IMG/VR virus record: IMGVR_UViG_3300009499_000008
Span: 1 to 64,000 of that record
Length of the DNA stretch: 64,000 nt
Origin: a virus
Strand: one strand, 5' to 3'
Made by a program: the position numbers and the translations under genes. The first letter of the stretch is position 1; each line of letters starts with the position of its first letter. Of this stretch, positions 8,471-14,966 are shown in pieces. The notes under the pieces are model-generated. The model saw nothing but the letters and a program-made list of their open reading frames with translations, made no database searches and was not told the origin of the DNA.

Positions 8471-8913
8471 TGATTTTCCTGCTTAATTCTTCTAGCTAAC
8501 GCAGCTATGAAGCCTGGTGGCATAGGTTTTACTTTTCTCCGTTTTGCACGACGGATCAGCTTAATTTGCTTTTCTGGAGTTATTTCTAGAATTCCACAGT
8601 CGTCCCTTGGTAAATCTCCCTTTTTGTAGATGCCATGAGCTAGGACGAAGAAAAACCTATCACTGAGGGACATCGCTGCTGCCTTTTTTCTAGGATTTTT
8701 GAGTTCTTTGAGCCAGTCTGCACGACTTACTTTTATTTCATAAGCGATGCGTTCGTAGTTATTCAAGGACTGGATCAAAGCCATAGCAAATACGTCAATA
8801 ATACGTCGTGAACGGTAAATACTTGTTGTCGTCTGAAGTTCAGTGACGCAGATCCATCGCCAGAGATTACTATGACGTTTTTGTAAGATCGCTTTGATTT
8901 CGTCGGCGGTCAT
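8467..8913 (-). CDS. PD-(D/E)XK-type nuclease-like protein (MmcB-like)
   Basis: 148 aa. The order RRIIDVFAM, then YEIKVSRADWLKEL, then SDRFFFVLAHGI fits the PD-(D/E)XK nuclease core (Asp in IIDVF, ExK in YEIKVS) and resembles MmcB or restriction-endonuclease-like phage proteins. It may act in DNA repair or host DNA degradation early in infection. A basic tail (RRAKRRKVK) could bind DNA. It overlaps both neighbours by 4 bases. The fold call rests on the catalytic pattern only. Confidence 0.6.
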   Translation of the reverse strand: MTADEIKAILQKRHSNLWRWICVTELQTTTSIYRSRRIIDVFAMALIQSLNNYERIAYEIKVSRADWLKELKNPRKKAAAMSLSDRFFFVLAHGIYKKGDLPRDDCGILEITPEKQIKLIRRAKRRKVKPMPPGFIAALARRIKQENQ

Positions 8914-9149
8914 TTGGGTTTTTCAGGAATCAGCGAATCAAGAAGAGTCTCGAATTCTTTCGGTGTCATAGGAGCTGGTTCGTTGTCATACGCCTTAGCC
9001 CACCGTGCAATTTGGAGCAGATAATTAGCCCGCTTACGAGCATTGCTCAGAGAATCATAAACTTCGATGCTGTGAGCAGCCCTTTCTTCTGGTATTCCTC
9101 TTTCAGAGAAGTCCAATCGACTAACTTGGCTCTGTCTATCCTCGGTCAT
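8910..9149 (-). CDS. Hypothetical protein, leftward early operon
   Basis: 79 aa, unrecognised. Predicted mostly helical and charged (SLSNARKRANYLLQIARWAK). Overlaps both neighbours by 4 bases. No motif was recognised. Confidence 0.55.
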   Translation of the reverse strand: MTEDRQSQVSRLDFSERGIPEERAAHSIEVYDSLSNARKRANYLLQIARWAKAYDNEPAPMTPKEFETLLDSLIPEKPK

Positions 9150-9430
9150 TTGGTTTCTATCAATAATTTTATTGTGTTCTCTGGTAAGTGATCGAGGATG
9201 ATGGTGTAGCTTGGTGAATCGGTAACAGCAACACGGAAGGGCATTAGACGGGACAGATGCGTATCAACTAAACCAAGAGGTAATCCGCCTTTTACATTCA
9301 AGAGTTTGTTGTTCAAGAATTCATCGATGTCCTTAGTGGGTATTTCATACTTTCGTAAAAGACAATGAAGCGTCAAATAATCGCGTTCTTTTTCAGTAAG
9401 TATTCTGTAACCTGTGATTTTGATGTTCAT
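9146..9430 (-). CDS. Hypothetical protein, leftward early operon
   Basis: 94 aa, unrecognised, and the first gene after the proximal leftward promoter. It has an N-terminal beta strand, a helical segment (TEKERDYLTLHCLLRKYEI) and a C-terminal hydrophobic strand region. The AAGGAAG before the ATG is a usable ribosome site. The leader between promoter and gene is about 60 bases and holds a perfect palindrome (9481-9490). Confidence 0.6.
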   Translation of the reverse strand: MNIKITGYRILTEKERDYLTLHCLLRKYEIPTKDIDEFLNNKLLNVKGGLPLGLVDTHLSRLMPFRVAVTDSPSYTIILDHLPENTIKLLIETK

Positions 9431-9480
9431 TGTCTTCCTTCCTTATTATGATTTTGACCTTGAAATGATAATATACACAG

Positions 9481-9490
9481 GATAATTATC
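9481..9490. repeat. Palindrome GATAATTATC in the leftward leader
   Basis: A perfect 10-bp palindrome, about 10 bases downstream of the -10 of the proximal leftward promoter and just after its likely transcript start. It could be an operator half-turn or chance in AT-rich DNA. Confidence 0.35.
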
Positions 9491-9500
9491 AGTAATGAGA

Positions 9501-9529
9501 ATTGTAGCACAAAGACGTGCTTTTGTCAA
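9501..9529 (-). promoter_or_regulatory. Proximal leftward early promoter with embedded dyad
   Basis: On the minus strand: TTGACA (9524-9529), 17-bp spacer, TACAAT (9501-9506). The spacer ends in TGTGC, an extended -10 element, and contains GCAC-N6-GTGC, a dyad that could be an operator. The spacer is identical to that of the promoter at 9717-9745. Confidence 0.8.
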
Positions 9530-9675
9530 ATCCACAAATCTGCTGGTGGCGTGCCGTCGCCGAATTTCTGCTCTATCTTGTATTCTAACCAGGCGAGCGC
9601 ATACCCAAATAAATATCCTAATACTGTACCGATCAGACAACCAATTAGACAATCAGAAAGTTCTTGGGTCATCAT
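9526..9675 (-). CDS. 49-aa membrane protein between two leftward promoters
   Basis: 49 aa. After MMTQELSDC there is a hydrophobic, glycine-spaced stretch (LIGCLIGTVLGYLFGYALAW) typical of one membrane helix with GxxxG-like packing, then a short charged tail. GGGAG lies 4-5 bases before the paired ATGs (9675 and 9672). The stop TGA overlaps the -35 box of the proximal promoter. It is transcribed from the distal promoter at 9717-9745. A role in host takeover, superinfection exclusion or lysis timing is possible; none is shown by sequence. Confidence 0.65.
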   Translation of the reverse strand: MMTQELSDCLIGCLIGTVLGYLFGYALAWLEYKIEQKFGDGTPPADLWI

Positions 9676-9716
9676 TACTCCCTCTATTCAGCTTATCTTT
9701 CAACGGATTCACCGAT

Positions 9717-9745
9717 ACTATAGCACAAAGACGTGCTTTTGTCAA
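9717..9745 (-). promoter_or_regulatory. Distal leftward early promoter with embedded dyad
   Basis: On the minus strand: TTGACA (9740-9745), 17-bp spacer identical to the proximal promoter, TATAGT (9717-9722). It carries the same GCAC-N6-GTGC dyad and TGTGC extended -10. It drives the 49-aa membrane protein gene and reads on into the leftward operon. Confidence 0.8.
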
Positions 9746-10275
9746 ATTTTGGTTTTGTTGCTTGATTGAAGTTTGGACGTGCTATAATTCATTGCGAGGC
9801 AAACGTGAATATACTTTAGTAGTCCTGGGAGGCTTTGAGCGGAGAGGACCCATAATGCGTCAACACAATAATACGTCAAGCTCACTGGCCTCGCTCACCG
9901 ACCCACCACCTCACCGAATGCAACGAATGCAACGAATCTTGCACTACCACTGACATAATCCTATTCAACCCCACCTAACAGCCTCCCACGTCGATTCTAC
10001 GCTCAAATTGCAAGGAATCCTGCACAAATTGACCACAACGAATCATAATAGACAGTAAACCGCCACAAACGATAGCAATGTCATAGCTATATGCCTATCC
10101 CTATACCGACTCAAACAGTTGACATAATACCGTACTCTGGTCTACACTTGATTGTAGTCTGTTATAGTATTCTACTTGACGTAACGACGCCGATGCCATG
10201 TCTACGACTACTTCTGTATCTACAATGTATAACTTTTATTGACGCAATCTTTACGCAGAATTTACGGATAGACCA
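9746..10275. other. Divergent control region, non-coding
   Basis: About 530 bases with no convincing long gene. A possible weak rightward promoter has TATAAT at 9783-9788 preceded by CGTGC, but its -35 (TTGATT, 9762-9767) is only 15 bases away. Three spaced copies of CGAATGCAA-like sequence occur near 9914-9937. TGACATAAT is present at about 9950 and 10110, and several TTGAC hexamers lie near 10040-10250. This may be an operator or replication control region. Confidence 0.5.
9855..9953 (+). CDS. Possible 32-aa leader peptide
   Basis: 32 aa from the ATG at 9855, with GGAGAGGA 6-7 bases upstream. The AGGAC part of that ribosome site can pair with GTCCT at 9822-9826, so translation could be gated by a hairpin. 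The peptide is Ser, Pro, His and Arg rich, ends in RMQRMQRILHYH, and looks unlike its neighbours. It may be a chance frame. Confidence 0.25.
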   Translation: MRQHNNTSSSLASLTDPPPHRMQRMQRILHYH

Positions 10276-10304
10276 TTGTCATATGCCGATAACTATGATA
10301 TACT
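10276..10304 (+). promoter_or_regulatory. Rightward early promoter
   Basis: TTGTCA (10276-10281), 17-bp spacer ending in TATGA (extended -10), TATACT (10299-10304). It lies 38 bases before the first gene of the rightward operon and shares the TRTGN design of the other promoters in the window. Confidence 0.75.
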
Positions 10305-10341
10305 GGGAGTGTAGAATCAACAGACATACGAGGAGGCTATC

Positions 10342-10539
10342 ATGGACACAGTAACACCGATGCAACTACTCGCACGAGCACACTCGGAAGAGCATCGCAA
10401 CCTCATCGAAGCCTGCTACAAGTCTTTCGCACACTACACTTGCGCAGGCTGCATTGATTATGGTCAATGCCCAATGCGACACCGAGACAGCGCAATGCTG
10501 GCTGAGCTTGCCAAGTCACTATCCCGACTCGGGAAGTGA
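10342..10539 (+). CDS. Small Cys/His protein, tandem copy 1
   Basis: 65 aa, unrecognised. Contains CAGCIDYGQCPMRH, a C-x2-C-x5-C-x3-H pattern that probably binds zinc, flanked by helices. It is the first gene of the rightward operon with an ACGAGGAGG ribosome site. The next gene is a close paralogue: both share TPMQLLARAH, the CYKSFA segment and the Cys/His cluster, and even the upstream 25 bases are nearly identical, which implies recent tandem duplication. Confidence 0.7.
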   Translation: MDTVTPMQLLARAHSEEHRNLIEACYKSFAHYTCAGCIDYGQCPMRHRDSAMLAELAKSLSRLGK

Positions 10540-10566
10540 AATCAACAGACACACGAGGAGAGTATC

Positions 10567-10761
10567 ATGGACACGTCGGCAACACCGATGCAACTACTCG
10601 CACGAGCACACCGAGACGCGATCAAAGCCTGCTACAAAAGCTTTGCACCCTGGTCATGCCCAGGATGCGAGGACTATGCCGAATGCCCGATGCGCCACGT
10701 AGACCGCGCATGGCTTGAGACACTGGCTATGCTCAGAAGAGGGGAGGCTACAAATGGCTAG
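10567..10761 (+). CDS. Small Cys/His protein, tandem copy 2
   Basis: 64 aa, paralogue of the preceding gene, with cluster CPGCEDYAECPMRH and the same TPMQLLARAH start region. It lacks a few residues of copy 1 after the ARAH segment. The ribosome site is ACGAGGAG. Its stop overlaps the next ATG. Confidence 0.7.
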   Translation: MDTSATPMQLLARAHRDAIKACYKSFAPWSCPGCEDYAECPMRHVDRAWLETLAMLRRGEATNG

Positions 10762-11023
10762 ACCAAAGCAAGGAACTCGACTATTGCGTTTGATCGGCAT
10801 TCTCGAAGCGAAAGTGCAGGCGAAAGCCTATCACGACAACTCAGACCTGCTACTCGAAGCTTTAGGCACACAACAGTACCACGCTGGGAAAGACCTAACA
10901 GCTATGGACTGGGCTAGAATTCGAGGCTATGCTCACGAGGCGATAACAGATGCGAAGGCATTGATCGCGGAGTGGGCAAAGCGCGATGCCGAAGCAAAGC
11001 ACCCTTTGAGCGCAGGCCATTAA
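10754..11023 (+). CDS. Hypothetical helical protein
   Basis: 89 aa, unrecognised, starting at ATG 10754 behind GGGGAGG and overlapping the previous stop by 8 bases. It is mostly helical and alanine/leucine rich (RLIGILEAKVQAKAYHDNSD), ending in EWAKRDAEAKH. The start chosen is the one with a ribosome site; the frame is open further upstream. Confidence 0.65.
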   Translation: MARPKQGTRLLRLIGILEAKVQAKAYHDNSDLLLEALGTQQYHAGKDLTAMDWARIRGYAHEAITDAKALIAEWAKRDAEAKHPLSAGH

Positions 11024-11038
11024 AGAGGAGGCCACAAA

Positions 11039-11332
11039 GTGAATGCGCAAGAGGCCAAGAGCTTCAATGGCTATAGTATGACGAATGCCATGATACTCAC
11101 CGGTGCTGCTGCCAAACGTGGCTGCCAATGCAAACCATACGAAGACTGGTTTACCTACAAACGCTGGCAAGCGCAAGGCTGCCAAGTGAAACGTGGCGAG
11201 CATGGAGTGAGATTGTCCACGTTTGTCACAATGACCAAAACAGACGAGGAGGGTAACAAAGAGATTATCGGCAGACGACCCTGGACAAGTGTTGTGTTTT
11301 GTCGATGTCAAGTAGAGGAGGCCACAAAGTGA
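11039..11332 (+). CDS. ArdC N-terminal-like antirestriction domain protein
   Basis: 97 aa, GTG start behind AGAGGAGG. The pattern WFTYKRWQAQGCQVKRGEHG followed by VRLSTF and a final VVFCRCQVE matches the N-terminal ssDNA-binding domain of ArdC-type antirestriction proteins (TYKQWxxxGxxVxKGExG in the family). The C-terminal metalloprotease domain of full ArdC is absent, so this is a stand-alone N domain. Early position fits a role against host restriction, but DNA protection without the second domain is inference. Confidence 0.6.
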   Translation: MNAQEAKSFNGYSMTNAMILTGAAAKRGCQCKPYEDWFTYKRWQAQGCQVKRGEHGVRLSTFVTMTKTDEEGNKEIIGRRPWTSVVFCRCQVEEATK

Positions 11333-11652
11333 GACGCAAACACTATCACGTTTTGGTAGGATTGCCAGGATGTATGCCAGATAGCAATGACGTATGCCAA
11401 ACGCAGGCAGAAGCCCAAGACTGCGCGCAGTGGTGGGCCCAGCAATATCGGGAAGACTGGAATCCTGATACCGACAAAAGTTACTACAAAGTGCTAGGCA
11501 ACAAACGTATGGGCTATGCAGTCATTCGACGCAATCAGTCAGACTATGCTATGCCGATCCTGATCAGCATCAATGACTGCCATGAGGAGGAGTGCTTTTG
11601 TGACCTATCTGGTGAATTGATCAGTGACTGGTTAGGTACTGGGCAGGCATAG
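11329..11652 (+). CDS. Hypothetical protein
   Basis: 107 aa from a GTG at 11329 behind AGAGGAGG, overlapping the previous stop (GTGA). Contains TQAEAQDCAQWWAQQYREDW, suggesting a small alpha/beta domain, and an acidic Cys pair near the end (EEECFC). Not recognised. Confidence 0.6.
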   Translation: MRRKHYHVLVGLPGCMPDSNDVCQTQAEAQDCAQWWAQQYREDWNPDTDKSYYKVLGNKRMGYAVIRRNQSDYAMPILISINDCHEEECFCDLSGELISDWLGTGQA

Positions 11653-11672
11653 AGGAGGCCAAAACAGAATAT

Positions 11673-11722
11673 CCGAGGCCACGCCAGCCTCGGAGCCAGC
11701 CTAGAAGATCGCTTCTGGGCTG
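11673..11722 (+). ncRNA. Tandem intergenic RNA hairpins
   Basis: Hairpin 1: CCGAGGC (11673-11679) with GCCTCGG (11687-11693). Hairpin 2: an 11-bp stem, 11697-11707 with 11712-11722, closed by the 4-base loop ATCG and containing one G-T pair. No T tract follows, so this is not an intrinsic terminator. Processing site, mRNA stabiliser or small RNA are possible. Confidence 0.55.
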
Positions 11723-11755
11723 ACGCGGAGGCTGGGATACCATAAGGGAGGCATC

Positions 11756-11968
11756 ATGGGCAAACTCTATCACCTACGTATGGGCAAGCAATGTCTCGGG
11801 CTACAGTGTGATGTCGTGGAGGTGTTTGAAACTCCAGGCCAAAGGGGGCGCATCACGTTTCGACGGTGCGGCGGGGAAGCCTGGTATAGCCACGATCTGC
11901 CAAGCGGCGGAACGCAGCGCCTATGTGCCCGTCATGCTGGAGATCATCCCATCGAGGAGGGCTCATAA
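11756..11968 (+). CDS. Small Cys-containing protein
   Basis: 70 aa, unrecognised. Has a beta-rich middle (GRITFRRCGGEAWYSHDL) and ends with LCARHAGDHP; the scattered Cys and His could bind a metal. GGGAGG lies upstream of the ATG. The stop overlaps the next start (TAATG). Confidence 0.6.
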   Translation: MGKLYHLRMGKQCLGLQCDVVEVFETPGQRGRITFRRCGGEAWYSHDLPSGGTQRLCARHAGDHPIEEGS

Positions 11969-12189
11969 TGAGAATGGTCTACATTCCTAGTTATGAGAAG
12001 TGGGTGACTTTGGGTCAATACCTCAAGGCGGTGAAACGCGCCAAGGCAAACCCGAAGGCAACTTTTCCACGAGGGCTCACCACTTGGTGGCCGACGACAG
12101 GGGCGGAGATTATGCGACAATTTATGCGGGGTCTGCATGACCGCATCAATCAGGCAATCCCGTATGCAAAACGTGGTCAATTGACATAA
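11968..12189 (+). CDS. Hypothetical protein
   Basis: 73 aa from ATG 11968, chosen because of GAGGAGG and the TAATG overlap with the previous gene. It has SYEKWVTLGQYLKAVKRAK and TTWWPTTGAEIMRQFMRGLH and looks like a compact helical domain. Not recognised. Confidence 0.6.
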   Translation: MRMVYIPSYEKWVTLGQYLKAVKRAKANPKATFPRGLTTWWPTTGAEIMRQFMRGLHDRINQAIPYAKRGQLT

Positions 12190-12219
12190 GGGCCAACCAT
12201 TGGGCAAAAGGAGGGCAAC

Positions 12220-13002
12220 ATGACGAAGACGGCGGAAACACTTAAGGCGATGCTCGTGGAAAATACGGGCACTCACATGCTCGATTCTGGCGGGGCGTAT
12301 GGGCGGAGTTGGCAGCAAAACAAGGGGCGCGACTTTGCCGCAGAGCCAGCGGCCACGATCACTGTAGAGGAGGGATATATTGACATAAGGCGTTCGACGT
12401 TTCACTTTCTCAACGAATGCCTCGAATTCGACGAAACTTTGAACGCCCGATTTTTGGCGTTCAACAAAAAGCGAGACCCTGGAGATCAAATCCCCTGGCT
12501 GACGCAGATGGAAGAATTCGCCGATAGCATCGAAGCGTCGGGCATCTACGGCGAAGGCGCTCCAGTGACGGTAAACACCTACAATCATGACAGCCTCCTC
12601 GACCAAGTGATACAATACGTCTACTTTGAGATCGACGAACAAGGTTACGTATTATTGCAGGTTCATGGAGGCTGTGATGTCCGAGGGGGATACACTGCGC
12701 CGAAGGCGTTTCGGTGCAACATCGAGGATTCTCAATCGATCTTCAGCGATGGCGACGCGACCATAACCTGTAAAGGCGGGGATCACAGGTGGTATGTCCA
12801 GGAGGGTGACTGGGACACCGATCACCAAGATGACGCCGAGACACGCGGACTCGACAAATTCCCGATCATTGCGGAAGAGATCAAATATCACAAAGTCCAT
12901 GAAGACGGCAAAATCGCCAAAGGCGCTCCATTCGGTGTGATCTGGCAAGACGCACAGGGGGTTCATTGCCCACTTTGCGGTGAGATATTGGAGGTATGGT
13001 AA
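12220..13002 (+). CDS. Hypothetical acidic protein
   Basis: 260 aa, the largest gene in the first part of the rightward operon, unrecognised. An N-terminal helical stretch precedes a beta-rich section (YVYFEIDEQGYVLLQVHGG); the C-terminus has a HCPLCGEILEVW metal knuckle. The ribosome site is AGGAGGG. The repeated Gly-Gly and Asp segments suggest a ligand- or nucleic-acid-binding sandwich, without firm support. Confidence 0.6.
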   Translation: MTKTAETLKAMLVENTGTHMLDSGGAYGRSWQQNKGRDFAAEPAATITVEEGYIDIRRSTFHFLNECLEFDETLNARFLAFNKKRDPGDQIPWLTQMEEFADSIEASGIYGEGAPVTVNTYNHDSLLDQVIQYVYFEIDEQGYVLLQVHGGCDVRGGYTAPKAFRCNIEDSQSIFSDGDATITCKGGDHRWYVQEGDWDTDHQDDAETRGLDKFPIIAEEIKYHKVHEDGKIAKGAPFGVIWQDAQGVHCPLCGEILEVW

Positions 13003-13003
13003 A

Positions 13004-13189
13004 ATGGCACAAAGAGTGATCCCATGCCGTTGTCCATCTTGCAAGGCGATATCACCATTCGTGACCGCAGAGGAAAGTAACGGGGAGTGGCGATTTGCGC
13101 TGATACTTTCCTGCCCAAAGTGCAGAGCAATATTCTCAATAACAGAAGTCCTAGCCAACAGAGTAGATCAAGAAGAAGAGGAGGCGTAA
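13004..13189 (+). CDS. Zinc-ribbon protein
   Basis: 61 aa from ATG 13004, 1 base after the previous stop. Two knuckles, CRCPSCK and CPKCRA about 30 residues apart, make a small zinc ribbon, and the C-terminus is acidic (VDQEEEEA). One of many such mini-ribbons in this operon. Confidence 0.65.
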   Translation: MAQRVIPCRCPSCKAISPFVTAEESNGEWRFALILSCPKCRAIFSITEVLANRVDQEEEEA

Positions 13190-13190
13190 A

Positions 13191-13430
13191 ATGCCACGCA
13201 ACGTGAGGAACTTCTGGATCGAGGCAAAGGTGGACGGGCGCAAAACGCCTATAGCGTTCGGGCCACAGGGCAAGGATGGTGGGTTTGAATTGACGGTACA
13301 CATGCGTAACAAGGGCGAAGTTGAACGCGTCTTGACCATGAGTGGATGGGTAGCATCGAATGGGATGCTCTGCCTATCTGCGAGGACGGGGGATCTGGCA
13401 TTAATTGCAAACATCGAACGCAAACGATAA
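13191..13430 (+). CDS. Hypothetical beta-rich protein
   Basis: 79 aa, unrecognised. Predicted beta strands (FWIEAKVDGRKTPIAFGPQG and FELTVHMRNKGEV) suggest a small sandwich. The ATG follows an AGAGGAGGCG ribosome site in the end of the previous gene. Confidence 0.6.
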   Translation: MPRNVRNFWIEAKVDGRKTPIAFGPQGKDGGFELTVHMRNKGEVERVLTMSGWVASNGMLCLSARTGDLALIANIERKR

Positions 13431-13442
13431 AGGAGGCCAAAA

Positions 13443-13667
13443 ATGTTTTGGTTATGTTACGAAGAGTATCGAAACGGGAGATTATCTCGGAGTTGGGTAG
13501 TCGAGGCAGACAAGTCTCCAGACGCGGAAGACAAAAACGGAGAGCGTCCGTATCCGTTCAACGGAATGGGTGGCCATATAGCGGCCTCCTATGACACGGA
13601 AGAAGAAGCCTACGAAGACCAAGAAACTATGTGGAAGATAGAGGAGGGTACGTATGCAGCAGTATAA
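13443..13667 (+). CDS. Hypothetical acidic protein
   Basis: 74 aa, unrecognised. Aromatic N-terminus (MFWLCYEEYRNGRL) and an acidic helix (DTEEEAYEDQETMWKIEEG). AAAGGAGG upstream. Overlaps the next gene by 14 bases. Confidence 0.6.
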   Translation: MFWLCYEEYRNGRLSRSWVVEADKSPDAEDKNGERPYPFNGMGGHIAASYDTEEEAYEDQETMWKIEEGTYAAV

Positions 13668-13914
13668 GGTCTACGTCGTGGGCCATATCTGGTGGCCTAA
13701 TGGGTTTCACAGTGGGGGGTACGAATTCGACGCCGAAGACGACGAAAGCGCCATAAGGCGAATCGACACAGTTGCTGGCGACTTTTCAGTGGTCACAGAC
13801 TTTGCCCTTTTCAGGTGCGAAAGTTGCCCGACGTGTGGCTGCCTGACGATCTGGCATTGTATCCACGAATTCGAGGAAGAGGGCGCTGCTGTATTTTCAG
13901 AGTGTATGGCGTAA
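13654..13914 (+). CDS. Zinc-knuckle protein
   Basis: 86 aa. An N-terminal alpha/beta segment with an acidic patch (YEFDAEDDESAIRRI) is followed by CESCPTCGC and HCIHEFEEEG, likely metal ligands. Ribosome site GAGGAGGG. Not further recognised. Confidence 0.6.
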   Translation: MQQYKVYVVGHIWWPNGFHSGGYEFDAEDDESAIRRIDTVAGDFSVVTDFALFRCESCPTCGCLTIWHCIHEFEEEGAAVFSECMA

Positions 13915-13926
13915 AGGAGGGCTGAG

Positions 13927-14139
13927 ATGGGCTGGGAATTAATAGCACTTTCAGAGGTACGCAGTGCGCGTAGATACGCTAACAAGTTGCGGGACAGCAC
14001 CAAGAACTTACAATACAGCTTGGGTAGTTTGGGGGGCTTTGACGATGAACGCACATCGCTAGAAGAGGGTATCACAGCGCTCGAGGACATAATCAAAGAC
14101 CTGTTCGAGCTTGAGGGGGGACTTTCGCGTACAAAATAA
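13927..14139 (+). CDS. Hypothetical helical protein
   Basis: 70 aa, helical, with SARRYANKLRDSTKNLQYSL and an acidic helix TSLEEGITALEDIIKDLFEL. AAAGGAGGG upstream. Unrecognised. Confidence 0.6.
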   Translation: MGWELIALSEVRSARRYANKLRDSTKNLQYSLGSLGGFDDERTSLEEGITALEDIIKDLFELEGGLSRTK

Positions 14140-14167
14140 ATACTGGCTTGAAGAACAAAGAAACACC

Positions 14168-14320
14168 ATGAACGACAAAAAAGACTACTTTACCGATTAT
14201 ATAGATGACCCATATGTGTCCCAGACGGCCAATAAGAACCACACAAGGCAGCAAAGCCAAGTCATTGACTACCTTGACCCTCAAGGACAGGAAACCACAG
14301 GGCTAAACTATGCTCTATAG
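14168..14320 (+). CDS. Possible small acidic protein
   Basis: 50 aa from ATG 14168 (DKKDYFTDYIDDPYVSQTAN, then a polar tail). No clear ribosome site precedes this ATG. A TTG at 14111 would overlap the previous gene. Last frame before the non-coding region, so it may be a degraded or weakly translated gene. Confidence 0.35.
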   Translation: MNDKKDYFTDYIDDPYVSQTANKNHTRQQSQVIDYLDPQGQETTGLNYAL

Positions 14321-14776
14321 CAACGTTTTCGACGTTTTCGACGCTTTTTAACACAGGAAATAGCCCTTAGTATCAATTCCGTACCTGTCAAGTATTTTAA
14401 GAGAAAATCATAGAGAGTGATCTAACGTTTTTATAAAATTAACCTTTAAAAGTCGTCTATCCCGCGAACTTTTGTCCAAAAAGTATACTAAGGGCCATTT
14501 CCCGCAATCTACTTGACCATAACGTATACTTAGTTATCACTCTTTTACCACCCTGTGCAGTCCTTATGCCGAAAGGTCGAAAACGCCATCAAACTCAACT
14601 CTTTTCATCGGTTATTTGCATATTCCAAAGTCCTGTACAGTTTTTACCTGTCATCCTCTCGTTATGTAAACATATCAAAATTAGCCGTTTTCATCAGTCG
14701 TTTACGATATTCTACACCCTGTGCCGTCGTTATGGGTAAAGGTACACAACCGCAAACCAACACACAAAACCCAGAT
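14321..14776. repeat. Non-coding repeat region, candidate replication origin
   Basis: About 450 AT-rich bases without a gene. It holds a 9-bp tandem repeat (CGTTTTCGA at 14324 and 14333, with a degenerate third unit), an 18-base inverted repeat with one mismatch (14356-14373 and 14485-14502), and GTATACTAAG / GTATACTTAG near 14483 and 14524. There are also degenerate direct repeats: a 19-mer at 14550 and 14716 (17 of 19 identical) and a 24-25-mer at 14602 and 14688. This density fits an origin or partition-like control site, but no initiator is identified. Confidence 0.5.
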
Positions 14777-14805
14777 TTGACAAATCATAGCTATTGTGCT
14801 ACAGT
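14777..14805 (+). promoter_or_regulatory. Rightward internal early promoter
   Basis: TTGACA (14777-14782), 17-bp spacer ending TTGTGC, TACAGT (14800-14805). It lies at the end of the repeat region and re-initiates the rightward operon. Confidence 0.78.
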
Positions 14806-14815
14806 CTGCATATGA

Positions 14816-14935
14816 CGTGGGCGGTATGGGGAATAGTGCCCATTAGAAAAAGAGCGAACATACCTGCGGTGGGGACGCTCTCCGCATAATGTGAGAATTA
14901 ATAAGATCGCCTGTCGGTGAGAATCCGGCCCCACG
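14816..14935 (+). ncRNA. Structured leader RNA, four-helix junction
   Basis: Transcript start expected near 14812. Closing stem CGTGGG (14816-14821) with CCCACG (14930-14935). Inside are ATGGG/CCCAT (14826-14830, 14839-14843), AGAGCG/CGCTCT (14851-14856, 14876-14881) and GTCGG/CCGGC (14913-14917, 14925-14929, one G-T pair). GTGAGAAT occurs twice, once in the last loop. A ribosome site (AAGGAGG) follows 20 bases later. Pairing was done by eye; no known class is assigned. Confidence 0.5.
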
Positions 14936-14966
14936 CTAGACCTGGACAAGCAAGGAGGAAAGTGAG

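Noticed and set aside
9446-9652. A 68-codon minus-strand frame over the proximal leftward promoter.
   Set aside because: It spans the promoter, and the 49-aa frame in another register has a better start and fits the gap.
9495-9953. A 152-codon open frame on the plus strand across the divergent region.
   Set aside because: It runs through both leftward promoters (their repeat appears as repeated peptide AQRRAFVK) and has no ribosome site. Only its last 32 codons have a possible start.
14555-14815. An 86-codon frame in the repeat region.
   Set aside because: No ribosome site, composed of the degenerate repeats and reading into the promoter.
14911-14935. Segment GGTGAGAATCC resembles part of the cobalamin riboswitch core.
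   Set aside because: The conserved GGGAA upstream box and the GCCACTG-type B12 box are missing, and the leader is short for that class. An Infernal run with the cobalamin model would decide.
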